Shown: positions 22,868 to 34,344 of the stretch, one piece after another
Layout of the letters: each line of letters begins with the position of its first letter
Position numbering within the stretch: the stretch's first letter is position 1
Assembly (NCBI RefSeq): GCF_039555335.1
Contig: NC_092628.1
Span: 37,718,965 to 37,782,964 of the forward strand
From: Amphiura filiformis
Lineage: Eukaryota > Echinodermata > Ophiuroidea > Amphilepidida > Amphiuridae
Length of the DNA: 64,000 bases
Reading direction: 5' to 3'
Notes under the pieces: model-generated
Databases searched by the model: none
The model's input: only the letters and a program-made list of their open reading frames with translations
Told to the model about the DNA's origin: nothing
Translations under genes and position numbers: made by a program

Positions 22868-23857
22868 CAGCGTATTTATAATGTGAGCAGATGTACGGTA
22901 CATTGGGGTATACATTATATCCGGTCAGAATTTATCCGGAACCTTGCCCACTTTAAACAATAGCCGTAACGGGTATGTACCGTATATGATATCCTTCTCA
23001 ATCGAGGATATTGGCGCAAGATATTTGAACTATATGGAACATGGATAGAATATTCATATCATGTTCAAACTTGCACCTGTAAGATAAGTACCATTGAACA
23101 GAGCGGTATCGAAATTCTTGTTGTTTATAGTGAGGTTACCGCACAAATCATGTAACATCTAACATTACCGTATATCTGCAGTGACCCTAAGGTCACGCTT
23201 GCAATGCACGGGGAATGTGTAAATATTGTGGCGCGAGCTATAAACAGCCATTTCAACATTGTGATCACGACCGCGAACATGTAGCTTCTCTTTTGATAAC
23301 TCTTGGGGCTGACAAGAGTTTTGAATGTCCTGTGCAGCGTGTGTGCATCCAAAGCATCAACCGACTTCCGGTAATATAGCACACAATCTGTGATCTGTCA
23401 TCGTGTGTTTATATAGTGCAAATATCTCGCACCAATATTCCCCGGTTCAGAAGGATATCGATGTACGGTAATACCCGTTACGGTTAGTGTTTATAGTGAG
23501 CAGATTGCCAGATAATTTCTGACTGGATAGAATTTTTACTCCAATGTACCCTATATCTGCTCGCGCTGTAACACGCTGATTGTGATCATGGCGGCGAACA
23601 TGTAGCTCTGTTTTGATAACTCTTGGGGGTGAGAAGCGTTCCCAATGTCCTACGCGCATGCTACGCAACATAAAGAAGCTCCCATTTCCGGTAATACAAC
23701 ACACAATTTATCCCCGTGTGTTTATAGTGCGATATACGGTACTTACAAATACTGCTATAGTGCTTACAGTGAGGAAGTTTCCGGATAATTTTTGACCGGA
23801 TAGAAATTAGGCTATATGCTAATGTACCGCACATCTGCTCCCACTATAAACACGCTG
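22868..23857. mobile_element. 0.99-kb TIR element with internal 325-bp duplication
   Basis: The left end CAGCGTATTTATAATGTGAG and the complement of the right end CAGCGTGTTTATAGTGGGAG pair, and the similarity continues for about 75 bp through GCAGATGT-CGGTACATT and ATCCGGTCA-AATTATCCGGA. Inside, a block with TTTTGATAACTCTTGGGG occurs at about 23290 and 23612, and GTGTTTATAGTG recurs near 23490 and 23718. The end motif is shared with the element at 37596-38905. Minus-strand frames at 23125-23382 and 23447-23704 are homologous because of this duplication. Confidence 0.75.
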
Positions 23858-23889
23858 TATGTGTCTGGAGTGTATTGTGGATTACAGTA

Positions 23890-24066
23890 GTGTAGCAAGG
23901 ATGTTAGTGTGAGGGGGCAAATCTAAGTTTTTGTCCCAATTTGTCAATTTTTGTCCCATTTTAGTCATTTAAAGAAAACTTTACTCTTTCCCGTACCCGT
24001 TTTATCCCTGAAAAATTATCGCGAGGGCGAGGGGCAATTTGCCTCCGGCTCCCCCTGGCTACGCCC
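23890..24066. repeat. MITE-like repeat ending in CCCTGGCTACGCCCATGG
   Basis: GTAGCAAGGATGTTAGTG at left and CCCCCTGGCTACGCCC at right are weakly inverted. A piece within it (GGGGGCAAATCTAAGTTTTT, CCCAATTTGTCAATTTTTG) reappears at about 41655-41730. Decayed copy of a dispersed element. Confidence 0.5.
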
Positions 24067-24290
24067 ATGGTTGATTATAATACTCCCCATCAATAACATC
24101 AGAACACTCACGGCATACAAATTGTAATTTTTTTGTAGAATTTGGCCAAGCCTTTTAAGCATGCACAGAAGAAGATTTAAGTACCTCGCCGAATTGTTGT
24201 AATTGGCGAAATTGAGTCGTTTTAAGGGCACGTGCTCAAATGACTAGGGTGAAATCATCAAACAGACAAACAAAACCAACACAGAATAAA

Positions 24291-24477
24291 CCAATGAGCA
24301 ACACCTTAAGTAAAGTGTCCATGCCTCAACTCTGAGGACGATGGAGGAGTAGGATAACATCGGGGGTAATCTGTAACAGCGGGGCCAGTGAGAATGATGG
24401 GTGATCTTTAAGTTTGTTCCTGTCACTAGGTTCCCCTCGCCGTCAGGTCGTTAGCTACTTTGAGTGGTTGTAGCGCC
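24291..24477 (+). repeat. Dispersed ~190-bp repeat, copy 1
   Basis: The segment with AATGAGCAACACCTTAAGTA, a GGGGTAATCTGTAACAGCGG block and TGATCTTTAAGTTTGTTCCT is present in the opposite orientation at 28238-28434. Internal structure and origin are unknown; a SINE body is possible. Confidence 0.75.
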
Positions 24478-24608
24478 TCATATTCATGCCCCCTATTACA
24501 CACCTTCGGGAGCCTCTGCAATTCTAATAGAAATCTGCATGTGCATAGTTCCCAATGAGATCACCACATGCTGATGTGCAGCCAAAGTCTTACTTTCCAT
24601 TGGTCATA

Positions 24609-24885
24609 GAAGTGATGATGTAACAGGATTAACTACCATAGCAATAGGTTAAAACGATTTTTTAATCTATCTCCCTGCACTGTAAGCATGTTGCACCATC
24701 ACCTGTGTATGTCTGCAATCATAGATTGAATACAATACCGCTCTTTTCCAAGATACTAATCTTACAGGTGCGAGTGATCAGCATGATATGGTTCAATGCA
24801 GGTACCACGTGAACGTACTAGTGTAAAAAAAAAAAACTGTTTTAACCTATTGCTATGGTAGTTAATCCTGTTACATCATCACTTC
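24609..24885. mobile_element. 277-bp MITE with TA target duplication
   Basis: Inverted ends of about 46 bp: GAAGTGATGATGTAACAGGA at left and the matching complement at right, continuing TTAACTACCATAGCAATAGG on both. TA flanks each end (24607-24608, 24886-24887). A non-autonomous Tc1/mariner-type element is the simplest reading. Confidence 0.85.
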
Positions 24886-24943
24886 TACGGCGAATTGGCG
24901 TTATTCTGTGACTGATCTGTTTTATACTTACTGGTATTGAATT

Positions 24944-25110
24944 AATGTCCTCTGGGAATTTTTTTGTTTGAACATATATTTATTTGTGTTTGCTACAGTG
25001 ATTTTTAAAATATACCAAAGAATCATTTTCTTGTAGTAAAGTGTAAGAATCGGCCGAATGATAATCCATAAATGGAACGTAACTTCACAAATAGCCGACT
25101 ATTTTAAGAT
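24944..25110. repeat. Dispersed repeat, second copy of the 10330-10480 segment
   Basis: AATGTCCTCTGGGAATTTTT, TTGTTTGAACATATATTTAT, GTGTAAGAATCGGCCGAA and a TGGAACGTAACTTCAC block follow the same order as at 10330-10480. No RT remnant follows here. Confidence 0.6.
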
Positions 25111-27820
25111 TGTGTAGAATTCTTTTAATTATAGTTCCAAAATAAGGAAATACGCATGATAAGGAAAAAAGAGAATGGGTCAGTAACAGTGCTAGAAATC
25201 TTCCTAAAATCTATATTTTGTGAAACCTAAGAATGTTGTTTCTTACTTGGTGTCAAAGTTTCTCATCTCATTCAATCGGGGAAGTTCAAACTCGGACAGT
25301 CGAACGCGCGTCATCCATTTGCAAACAAGCATCTCAATGCCCTTTCATAGTCCATCAGGAAAGTTGATTCTTTTGCTTATTACCAACCTGTTATTATATT
25401 TCTTGTGAATTTGTGATTTTAAAATAATTATATAATAGTGGAAATTAAATTCATTGTGCTAATAAAAGCATTATTTAAGCTTATTATAATATGCTATAAC
25501 GAGGTTAAGAAAACTGATCAAAATAATGAGTGTGATTAGTATTGGTATAGGAAAGGTGCGTGGGTGGACAAGGCAAGGAGGGTAAGAATCGGCGATAGAT
25601 AATAAAAACCATTGACTAACATGACATTTACACTGGAATTCAATTGCATCATTGCAGAACGAACAACAAATTATTTGAAACCACGATATTGGCTTTCAAT
25701 TTGTGTGGCATTTTCACATTGAATTTTCAACTTATATTGAATTATATTTTGCTTGGTATTTGTCTAACTTTTGTTAAACAAAACTTTGCCGTAAGGGATA
25801 AATTAGGCTGTCTTTATTCATTTCCACATGTCCAGCTTCACAAAACACGGTGTCCATTACCTATATACGATTAATCAACCTATGACATTCTCTTGATTTA
25901 ATAAATACAGAGATATGTTATATTGTTTGTACTCAGATGTGCGGGGTATGCGAGTGTAGGATGGGTGTGGAGGTATCTGGTAGGTGGAGTAGGGATCGTA
26001 GTGGTCGTGGTGATGGACTCGTACTCTTTTTTGTAGACTGATTTCATCATCCAATCATGTGTTACTCTTAATGTACTGCCAAATAACATGTGTTGCATAT
26101 GGTCAGATGGTTGGAATGATATTTGGAACTCTTTAGAGCGAATATTTTCAATCTGGAAAGGATTTGTCCCTAATTAAAGTCGGTGAAAGATTGATAAACA
26201 ATGAAATCAATAATTTCTGCTGAAAATTCAATCGAACAAATTTGCTTCAAATCATTCGACTAAGTATATTGTCGAAAACGATTTGTCTCTTTACTGCAAA
26301 CGGCAACAAATTGGAAAGTCAATCTTTTTGATTGAATATTATTTTATGTCAATACACAAACAGCTACTAAACAACAAGGCGATGAAAGCGTTTAGTATTT
26401 GAATACTTGATTGTTTTACCTTGATTCTTGCTTGATTTAGTATTATTATTTTTGTTTTACCTTGATTCTTGCTTGATTTAGTATTATTATTTTAATTTAA
26501 AAACAATTATTCATTAGGCAACAAACATCAAAAGCCAGGGAGCACTGAAAAGCACAGGAAATTCTGTCGTCAAAAGGCGCAGTGCCCCCTACTCAACATA
26601 AGTTTACAGAAAATATATTGATTAATGAAAAGTATATTCTCTTGGTCGGGCTGACGTCACAAAGGGGAAATAGCCTTGTAAAACCAGTGTGCGCATGTGC
26701 AGTTCCCCTTTCTCGAGCTGGCTGCTATGTGCGCGCTTGTGCAAAGGGGACGAAAGGGACAATGTTCCCGGATGTCCGACCGAGTGAATACAATTTAACA
26801 CAAAAAAACAAGAAAAAATAGCGTCAATGATGGAAAAAAATTGAGAAGCTGAAGCTCTGTGAAATGTTGTTTAAAAAGAGTCATTTTTCTAAAAGTTTTA
26901 TCTCTCATTTATTAGTTTTATCTCTCATTGGGAAAAGACTAAAACTACTTCAATATGGCCCTGATTGAGACGGGCTAACTGATGTCAGACCATACTACAG
27001 GTCAGCAACAGCAAGTATTCAATATGAAACTCTATAGATCTGCAGACCACACACTAGCAAAAAACACAAGGTTGGTAACAATACCTATAGATTGCGGCGG
27101 CCTTTCCAAAATTAAAGTACTAAATCGAGACTCTTTTATACGAGTTGTACTTGGTTCGTGACATTTATATAGCTTATCTATCATTTAATTCCTAAAATGT
27201 GAACATTGTAAGAACGATTGGGCATTACCTGGAGCATGAGTTCAGCTAAAAAGCAAACAAACTGGGTTTTCAGTTATTATACAAGATATTATAAAAGAGA
27301 AACCTGTATGTTTTGACCCGCTTCTATTCCTAGCCAGAAATGTTAAGTTATATAGCCTTTTTAGGGAACCTTCACGAAAAGATATTAACACAACCCAGCC
27401 TAAAAGCTTTATTAACTTGTGAAATGTATGCCTTCGGGATGACATCTGTATATATATATATATGTATGGAGTACCTAGTACCTATCCGTAGAGTAGTCAA
27501 TTGACAGAACATAATTCGGATTTGGGTTACATGTCAATTTATCCCATTCCGTGGGTTTTGACAAAGGGTTACACTTTAAAAGTATAAAGTAATAACAATT
27601 TACAAGTAATAACACTTGTAATAAGGAAGTTATTCATTACTAAGTCCATATATTAGATAGCAAATGTAAAGTAATCGTGCTAAGACTTTATTGATGATAA
27701 ACAACAGCACCATCCCATAGTAATCCTTTATCATGAGTAATGGTAGAATTTTGATTGAAATTGACAAACGCCAATATGATAAGATAAGAAAACATTTCCG
27801 TTTATTAACCAGACATGTGC
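25111..27820. other. No gene; one 41-bp tandem duplication at 26412-26493
   Basis: This 2.7-kb stretch has only short unrecognised open frames. A 41-bp unit starting TGTTTTACCTTGATTCTTGC occurs twice in tandem at 26412-26493, and a short TATATA run lies near 27450. Confidence 0.5.
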
Positions 27821-28175
27821 TGGTTCATACCAACAAACAGACACTTATGAAACAATAGATTATTCTTATTGTTTAAATCAACAGATAGATTGGGTTAGTT
27901 TAAAACGCTTTACAATGGTCAATGTGAATAACCCAAGAGGACAAATATTTTGGAAATCATAATTTTCAATCAAACTCTTATCTTGTCATCACTGACTTGC
28001 TGGTTCATACCAACAAACAGACACTTATGAAACAACAGATTATTCTTATTGTTTAAATCAACAGATAGATTGGGTTAGTTTAAAACGCTTTACAATGGTC
28101 AATGTGAATAACCCAAGAGGACAAATATTTTGGAAATCATAATTTTCAACCAAACTCTTGTCATCACTGACTTGC
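27821..28175 (+). repeat. Recent 180-bp tandem duplication
   Basis: Two adjacent copies (27821-28000 and 28001-28175) beginning TGGTTCATACCAACAAACAG and ending GTCATCACTGACTTGC differ by very few substitutions and a 5-base deletion, so the duplication is recent. Confidence 0.95.
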
Positions 28176-28237
28176 TGTGATTTGATGTTAGATGATATCA
28201 ACTGAGGAGAGTGTTCCTCTAACTGCCTAAGGTGTTT

Positions 28238-28434
28238 GCGTTACACCCACTCAAAGTAGCTAGCGACCTGACGGTGAGAAGAACCGAGTAACAGGAACAA
28301 ACTTAAAGATCACCCAACATTCCCACTGCCACCCTGGCCCCGCTGTTACAGATTACCCTGGATGTTAGGCTACTCCTCCAGCGTCCTCCGAGTTCAGGCA
28401 TGGACAATTTACTTAAGGTGTCGCTCATTAGTTC
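28238..28434 (-). repeat. Dispersed ~190-bp repeat, copy 2 (inverted)
   Basis: Reverse complement of the 24291-24477 repeat, including AGGAACAAACTTAAAGATCA and CCCGCTGTTACAGATTACCC. The two copies flank about 3.8 kb in inverted orientation. Confidence 0.75.
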
Positions 28435-28509
28435 TGCGCTGGGACGTTTTCAGAATTTTGAACAGGATTTGTATATAAATATACATGTGTATACAAGTGA
28501 TTTTGTGAT

Positions 28510-28592
28510 CAATATAATAATAAATAAAATAAAATAAATAAAAATAAAATAAAATAAAATAAAATAAAATAAAATAAAATAAAATAAAACAA
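28510..28592. repeat. (AAAAT)n microsatellite
   Basis: About fifteen AAAAT/TAAAA units. The two Phe/Tyr-rich minus-strand frames here come from this repeat. Confidence 0.95.
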
Positions 28593-28699
28593 ACATAAAT
28601 AGATTTAAAAAAAAAGGATTTTCTATGCACATGTAAGACGCTGTAATTTCGCTGACACTGGTGAATCATCAAAATCAGATCGCATCAACTAGGACGTTT

Positions 28700-28915
28700 G
28701 CAGTCGAACCCGGCGCAAAACCTTTATAAAACCAAACAACTAATCATCGATTATGAAAGCAAGAGAACCCGCATATCTCGGAGAAAAACTGCGAGAGCGA
28801 TCGTGGATCGGGATAAACCAAGTACACATACAGTCCTTGGGAACGGCCGGGGCTCAAACCCGGGACTCGGTGGTGAAAGGCGAGGGAACAATGTGCCAAC
28901 TCGCAGGCTCCTATA
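28700..28915 (-). repeat. Possible tRNA-derived SINE
   Basis: On the minus strand CCCGGGTTTGAGCCCC near 28850-28865 resembles a B box and TTGGCACATTGTTCCC upstream of it is a weak A box. The tail (GATCCACGATCGCTCTCGCA, ending near AACCCGGCG) is GC-richer than the surroundings. Overlapping frames on both strands have no family motif, so I favour a SINE over a gene. Confirmation needs copies elsewhere. Confidence 0.4.
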
Positions 28916-29237
28916 CACACACTTACACGCCCCCACCTTCTCTTAATGCGCTGAATTTCATTTGTTCCCGTATGTCGTATAGCACACGGTAGACAGCAGC
29001 AGTGGCGTCGTCGCGGAAACGCTTGTCGAGGCGCGAGTATGTAGATAAATAAAATAGTGTTTAGTTATGTAGATATTGTGGCTACACATCCTACACATGA
29101 ACACATAAACACAAAAGGAAACGATTGCTAAGAAAGAAAGAACAGTTTACCAACCCAAAGTGATAATTAAACAAGACAACAATTAATAAGTCCCGAGCAC
29201 ATAACCCAATCTGAAAAAAGAAGCAAGGGAATGTTTT

Positions 29238-29312
29238 GGCGCAGGATTCGTACCCACGACCTTTCGATCACTAGACGCGGATGCACTCACCATTAGGCCA
29301 TCAGCTCCGTTA
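29238..29312 (-). repeat. tRNA-like SINE head
   Basis: On the minus strand TGGCCTAATGG (complement of 29290-29300) is an A box and GGGTACGAATCC (complement of 29244-29255) a B box, with spacing like a class I tRNA. The T arm can pair (GUGGG/CCUGC) but the acceptor ends do not, so it is a tRNA-derived repeat or pseudogene. Confidence 0.65.
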
Positions 29313-29406
29313 CTTATTGTGGAAGATTTTATTTTTCCCCTTCGAGATCGCCTACATAATACTGCTGATCCCAACCGATAAAAAATATGCAGATAACAGT
29401 ACGTCA

Positions 29407-29461
29407 ATAGTATAGTATAGAATAGTATAGTATAGTATAGTATAGTATAGTATAGTATATT
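29407..29461. repeat. (TATAG)n tail of the LINE
   Basis: About ten TATAG/ATAGT units directly at the 3' end of the minus-strand LINE. Some non-LTR clades end in short tandem repeats in place of poly(A), so this is probably part of the element. Confidence 0.85.
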
Positions 29462-29955
29462 TTATTCACACACAAATCGTAGCCCTCAGGCCAAATTACA
29501 AATGGTTTACAATATTAAAAAACAATTAAACATTAAAAAATACAGTATCAATATTAACAAGGAAAAATACAGCAACTGCTGTTGATATAGAAAATAAAAT
29601 ATTGCACTTATTCAAGACATCATTCAAAAACATTATAAATACACACCATTAAAAAGCTAAAATTGGCTCAATATTAACATATTTAAGAATATGCAAAACA
29701 GCTCAGGGCACTTAGTTATTCAATAAATTGATAAAGTATGGAATTGCGCTGTTTTTGAAACGATCGGTCCTTGCATAAATTTGAGAGATTTGATTTGCAT
29801 TGCGAAGGACCCTGCCATGACTCTCCAGTCTAGTAGGAGGGATGAGATATTTTGTTCGAATAGAAGCAGAAAGCCTTTCGGTCAATTTACGACAATGGTC
29901 CTCCCTCCTATCAGCTAGAGAGTCTAGCTGGCACAGATTTTAATCTGTGATGTGT

Positions 29956-30007
29956 GTATGATGGTTATGATAACGCTCTTAAAAGAGCGTTATCATAACC
30001 ATCATAC
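29956..30007. other. Perfect 25-bp inverted duplication inside the LINE
   Basis: GTATGATGGTTATGATAACG with CTCTT (29956-29980) is followed after AA by its exact complement (29983-30007). The right-hand copy is out of place in the LINE reading frame, where coding sequence should run straight from the QLQKRACKIV-like block to LDSLADRRE. Confidence 0.85.
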
Positions 30008-31599
30008 AATTTGACCCGAACTATTTTGCAAGCTCTTTTTGCAACTGCTCCAAAGTATGATCTTGAGTTGTGGCGAGTGAGGAATGCCAAACTACATCCG
30101 CGTATTCAAGTAATGGTCGAACATATCCTTTGTAAACTGAACATAATTCCTGGGTATTAAAACCAAACATTTTAAAGATCCTAATCATATACAACCGACG
30201 ATTGGTTTTGGACACAATTTCAGCAATGTTTCTATCCCATTTGAGGTTGTCCTGCATCCAAATACCCAAAATTTTTGCCTGAGAAACGAAGTTGAGAGGA
30301 ATGTCATTGATTTTGATAACATTATTGGGTGGATTCCTCTTAAAGCAGACCTGTAGGGCTTGACATTTCAAAGGATTAAGTTTCAGATTATTATTGGCAG
30401 ACCATTCACTGAATTCATCTAAAACATCTTGAATTTGGCTGGATTTGGGGTGGATATAGTTCTCAACAATTGTTAAATCATCAACATATTTTCAACATTT
30501 TGTTTTGGGCACACTACTTGATACAGCATCATTGATTATAATCTGAAAGCCTATTGGGCCTAGTTTTGTACCTTGTGGGAGACCTCCATTTACAGTTTTG
30601 AAATCAGAAAGAACATGTTTATAACGAACACACTGTTATCTATTGCTGACAAAAGTCAGACAACCATGGCACAATAGACTCACGGACTCCCATATGGATA
30701 CATTTCTCCATAAGCAAAGTATGTTCGATCAAGTCAAATGCTTTTGAGAAATCCGCGAGTACCACTGTGCCAACGTTGCTGGCCTTGTCAGCGACTTGAT
30801 GAAGAAAGTGAAGCATGCTAATTAAATAATGTGAGATTGAAGCACCTTTGACATTACCAAACTGTTGGTGATCAATTGTATGACTTACATCTTTTAAAAC
30901 CCACTTGGATATAGGCTAAAACTCTCCCCGATTTTTGCAAAGCAGTCAGTAAGTGAGACAGAACGCAGCTTCTCAATGCTTGGTGGGTTTGTTTTTGGTA
31001 TTGGAACTGCAATGGACTTCTTCCATTGAGAAGGGACTACTCCCTCAATGAGGGAGGTGTTCAAAACACTCAGCTTATAGGCAAATTCTTTATCCAACCT
31101 TGGAGGGATGCCATCAGGCCCACATGATTTACTCCGATTTACCTTGCTGAGCTCACCATACACGTCCTAAGGATATAATTGAGGTGGTGATTTGTAAGCA
31201 GGTAAATAAGATGGGAGCTTTGTGTTATCCAGAGGATTGATGTTAGAAGACACATTCACAAACAGTTCATTGATGCTGTAAGCAATACTTACATGATCAG
31301 AATTCTGAATACCGGGTACATGTATGTTGTGCTCAGACTTTGTGTCATTAGTCATGACTTTAATTTGTTGGTGCCATTTACATGGGTCCTTATGTTGTAA
31401 ATTCCGGACAGAGTTAGCGTGATAATTAATTTTAGCTTTAGCAATTTCACGTTGAACTTTATTGCGAAGTTGACGCCATTGAGTTTTGTATACAGACAGA
31501 AAGGCTGCTTGGCGTTCCCGAATCATTTTTTTATTCGGGGAGATCCACTTTTTTATCATTGTCATGGTTCTTTACCGTGACATGTGGGAAGAATGACCC

Positions 31600-32640
31600 C
31601 ATTGCACTGTATCACGATAATGGGAGAACAAGGTAATTCTGCTTACTTCTTTATGGACCTTAATCTTTATCCACCTTGAAGTAAACAACCTAAAATATTT
31701 TAATTTGGGCAAAAGAGTGAATTTCTCTTTAAATCGCACTATTCTGTGGTAATAGAAATACACCCAAATAATGTGTCCTCGGTAGTAAAAACGTGTAAAT
31801 AATGGATTCGGCTGCGCTTCATCTAGTTCATCCATTATTTACGTTTAAAAAAAAAGATTTATTTGTATTCTTTTGCCCAAATATTAGATCCAAGTAAAGC
31901 GTACGCGTATCCACAGGGTAAGCAACAGTGCGTATCGCGTAAATTGGTACGTGTAAGTTACCTCTTGTGTTGCTCTACACAGAATATGCACGCTTTACTG
32001 CGCTCCATACGCAATCAGAGCATATAATTATTAAGTAATGCAGTATGATCAGTATCCTTTACACCCAAATAATGTGCCTGAGGCAGTAAAAACGTAAGTA
32101 AAGGGTGAGGCGTAGCCGAACCCACTATCTAAACTATTCTATTACACAAAATAGTACAATAATTTAAGAGAAAACATCACTTCCCAAATATTTTAATTTG
32201 TTTACTTCAAGGTGGACTGCGTACGCGTAAGTGACAGCAAGTATCGCGGAAATATTGCATAACCAATGCTGTGCGTAGTTACGGCGCTCCACCCATTATT
32301 GCAGATTCTATTTATACCCTGGCTTCCCATTATTCAGAATCTCGCTCTCTGATTAGTACATCACGTGAAAGCCCTTTCTTCTGCAATAATCACGCGCAGT
32401 AACACATTCTACACATAGCATTACGCTTGATTACGCGTACAAAATTTCAGTGATATGCGCTGTCACTTGCGCAGAGAATACGCGTACTCGCTTTACCTTG
32501 ATGTAAACAACTTTGAATCATTTTCGGGGAAAAGTGATACTTTCTTTTAAAATCGCACTATTTTTGGGGCAAAAGAATGTAAATAAAGGTTGCTGCCTTA
32601 TCCTTTACACCCATGTTACACCTAACTCATTGTTTATATG
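31600..32640. repeat. Complex inverted-repeat region (three related segments)
   Basis: A segment with CACCTTGAAGTAAACAA, AAAATATTTTAATTTG and AAATCGCACTATT near 31670-31745 is inverted at about 32105-32215 and present again in direct orientation near 32495-32600. Linking pieces (TACACCCAAATAATGTG near 31760 and 32062) are also repeated. This looks like nested or rearranged copies of one fold-back element. The minus frame at 31572-31835 lies in it and is not a gene. Confidence 0.6.
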
Positions 32641-32718
32641 TTTACTGCCTCGGAGTAACGCTTTGGTAACACGTACAAAGCCTTGGGTCTAAAGGATTCA
32701 ACATTCAACAAGACGTAT

Positions 32719-32958
32719 ACACTGTAAAAACTCGGGTGTTAAAAGTAACACAGGTTGAAGTCAGTAGAGGGTTGCACACAGGGGTGTTATTAATTATTTT
32801 TTTAACACATTTGGGCGTTATTTTTACACACTTGGTGTCATCTTCGACACATGGAAGGTATAAAAACAAACCAAAAGTGTTAAAAACAACACCCCTGTGT
32901 GCGGTCCTCTATTGACTTTAACCTGTGTTACATTTAACACCCGAGTTTTTACAGTGTT
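32719..32958. mobile_element. 240-bp palindromic MITE with CACTGTAAAAA ends (CACTA-like)
   Basis: Ends CACTGTAAAAACTCGGGTGT and complement pair over 25 bp or more, and inner sequences also pair (TGCACACAGGGGTGTT with AACACCCCTGTGTGC). Immediate flanks (AAGACGTA and TACGTCTT) are also mutually inverted, so the palindrome may extend outward. CACTG-starting ends resemble EnSpm/CACTA elements. No clear target duplication. Confidence 0.7.
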
Positions 32959-32959
32959 T

Positions 32960-34131
32960 ACGTCTTGGGACGGACTTGCTAATCTTCACCAAAATAATGT
33001 ACTCATAGCATTCAGAAAAAGAGACGACAGAGTCAGATATAGGTATTTTGTCTTTTCATTAATATTATTACTTTATTGGTTTATGCATAAATACATTTCA
33101 GATGATCTACTTTGTAAAATTTCAATAATTATGACCAATGTATAAGGAATATACACTTAAATTGTATCGTCAGGTGAATGGAACAAAGCTACCTTCTCAA
33201 CAAATAAGCTTGTATGTAAGGGTTTAAATTAGTGGCTCTTAGTTATCATTGCTTTGCTTCAAGAAACACAATTTCTTACCCTAAGACTTGCTTCATCTTT
33301 GATTCGTGGTACAAACCGTACAATAGCAACAAACAAGCGCTATTTCAGGTATTACTTTGTTAGACTAACAAGACGATATGAGCTAGAAATTAATATATTT
33401 ACACACAATCTTATATCACATTTAAAATGAACAAAAAGTAAGAACCTATTGACGTTATTTTATACAATGAGGCTCAGCCTCATTTGTTTGAAACTGCTTA
33501 ACATTATATTTTACAAATGCAAGGTATCAATATTTCAATACTTTATAAGGCCGAATTAGATACGATAAGAATTGTTTGTTTCACTCACACATTTCTCTTC
33601 CATACAAAAATGGCTGCTTTTTTAGCATTTCTAAAATTAATCGGCGGAGAAAGAAAATGTCAAGAAACTCAGAAGCAACGAGGATGACGATGACGACAAC
33701 AACATTGTTTTGACACACAGAAAAACTGAATCAAATATTCATTGGTTTATTCAAACCCATAAATTAAATAATTATTGGATTCAATTGAAAAACACATTAA
33801 TAAATTTTAAAAAGTAGGTTTTTATTAGTTGTTTTTGAGGGACAATCAGATATTTTAGAACACGATTCAAAACACTTTGAAAAATAACGTGTAAGGTAGT
33901 GCATGTAGATACTTATAATTTTTCCGCTGACCAATGTTTTTTTTCATTACAAAATCTAAACATTTGAACTTGTAAATTAACGTTTATGCATAAGGAGTGA
34001 GAAGAGTTTTGTTTGTAATTGTTTTTAATCATTGCAATTTGTTTTACAGCATTGTTATGAACATTCATGGTTGCCTGATATAAACACTAACCACGATACT
34101 GAGCTGACATAATGCGCGTCACCCTAGTCCA
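32960..34131. other. No gene recognised
   Basis: AT-rich sequence with one short unrecognised frame (32897-33145) that starts inside the previous element. Nothing else noticed. Confidence 0.4.
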
Positions 34132-34135
34132 TATA

Positions 34136-34344
34136 CCTTTCTCGAGTCAGTAAAGTCAAATTTTGAGATTTTCCCAATCTATCTGTTAAATTTGTGCAAG
34201 AATCTGTTATGCTAGTTGTGCTAGATTGGATTCCTTGCATCATTTCCATTCTGAAAATGTATACTTTTATATACTTCTCATCATAACATATAGAGATACA
34301 TCATTCAATCAAAAACAATTTCTGAATTACTGACTCGAGAAAGA
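34136..34344. mobile_element. 209-bp MITE with TATA/TA flanks
   Basis: The left end CCTTTCTCGAGTCAGTAA and the complement of the right end TCTTTCTCGAGTCAGTAA pair for about 18 bp. TATA occurs on both sides (34132-34135, 34345-34348). Tc1/mariner-like by its flanks. Confidence 0.7.

Larger units (their letters stand above)
29407..31565 (-). pseudogene. LINE retrotransposon remnant, minus strand (CR1/jockey-like)
   Basis: Read on the minus strand, a linker region (31565 down to 31167) precedes the RT. The RT shows SKSCGPDGIPPR (about 31110), then VVLADFSKAFDLIEHTLL (A motif, near 30765) and GGLPQGTKLGP (B motif, near 30580). KYVDDLTIVENY (C motif, near 30490) has its two catalytic aspartates but is preceded by a TGA where a Trp is usual. 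The thumb follows (KILGIWMQDNLKWD; GYVRPLLEYADVVWH). The C-terminal segment LDSLADRREDHCRKL ends at a TAA at 29712-29714. A 3' UTR and a (TATAG)n tail close the element. Several stops and frameshifts, and no endonuclease upstream: a dead, 5'-truncated copy of the same clade as the 12775 remnant. Confidence 0.9.
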
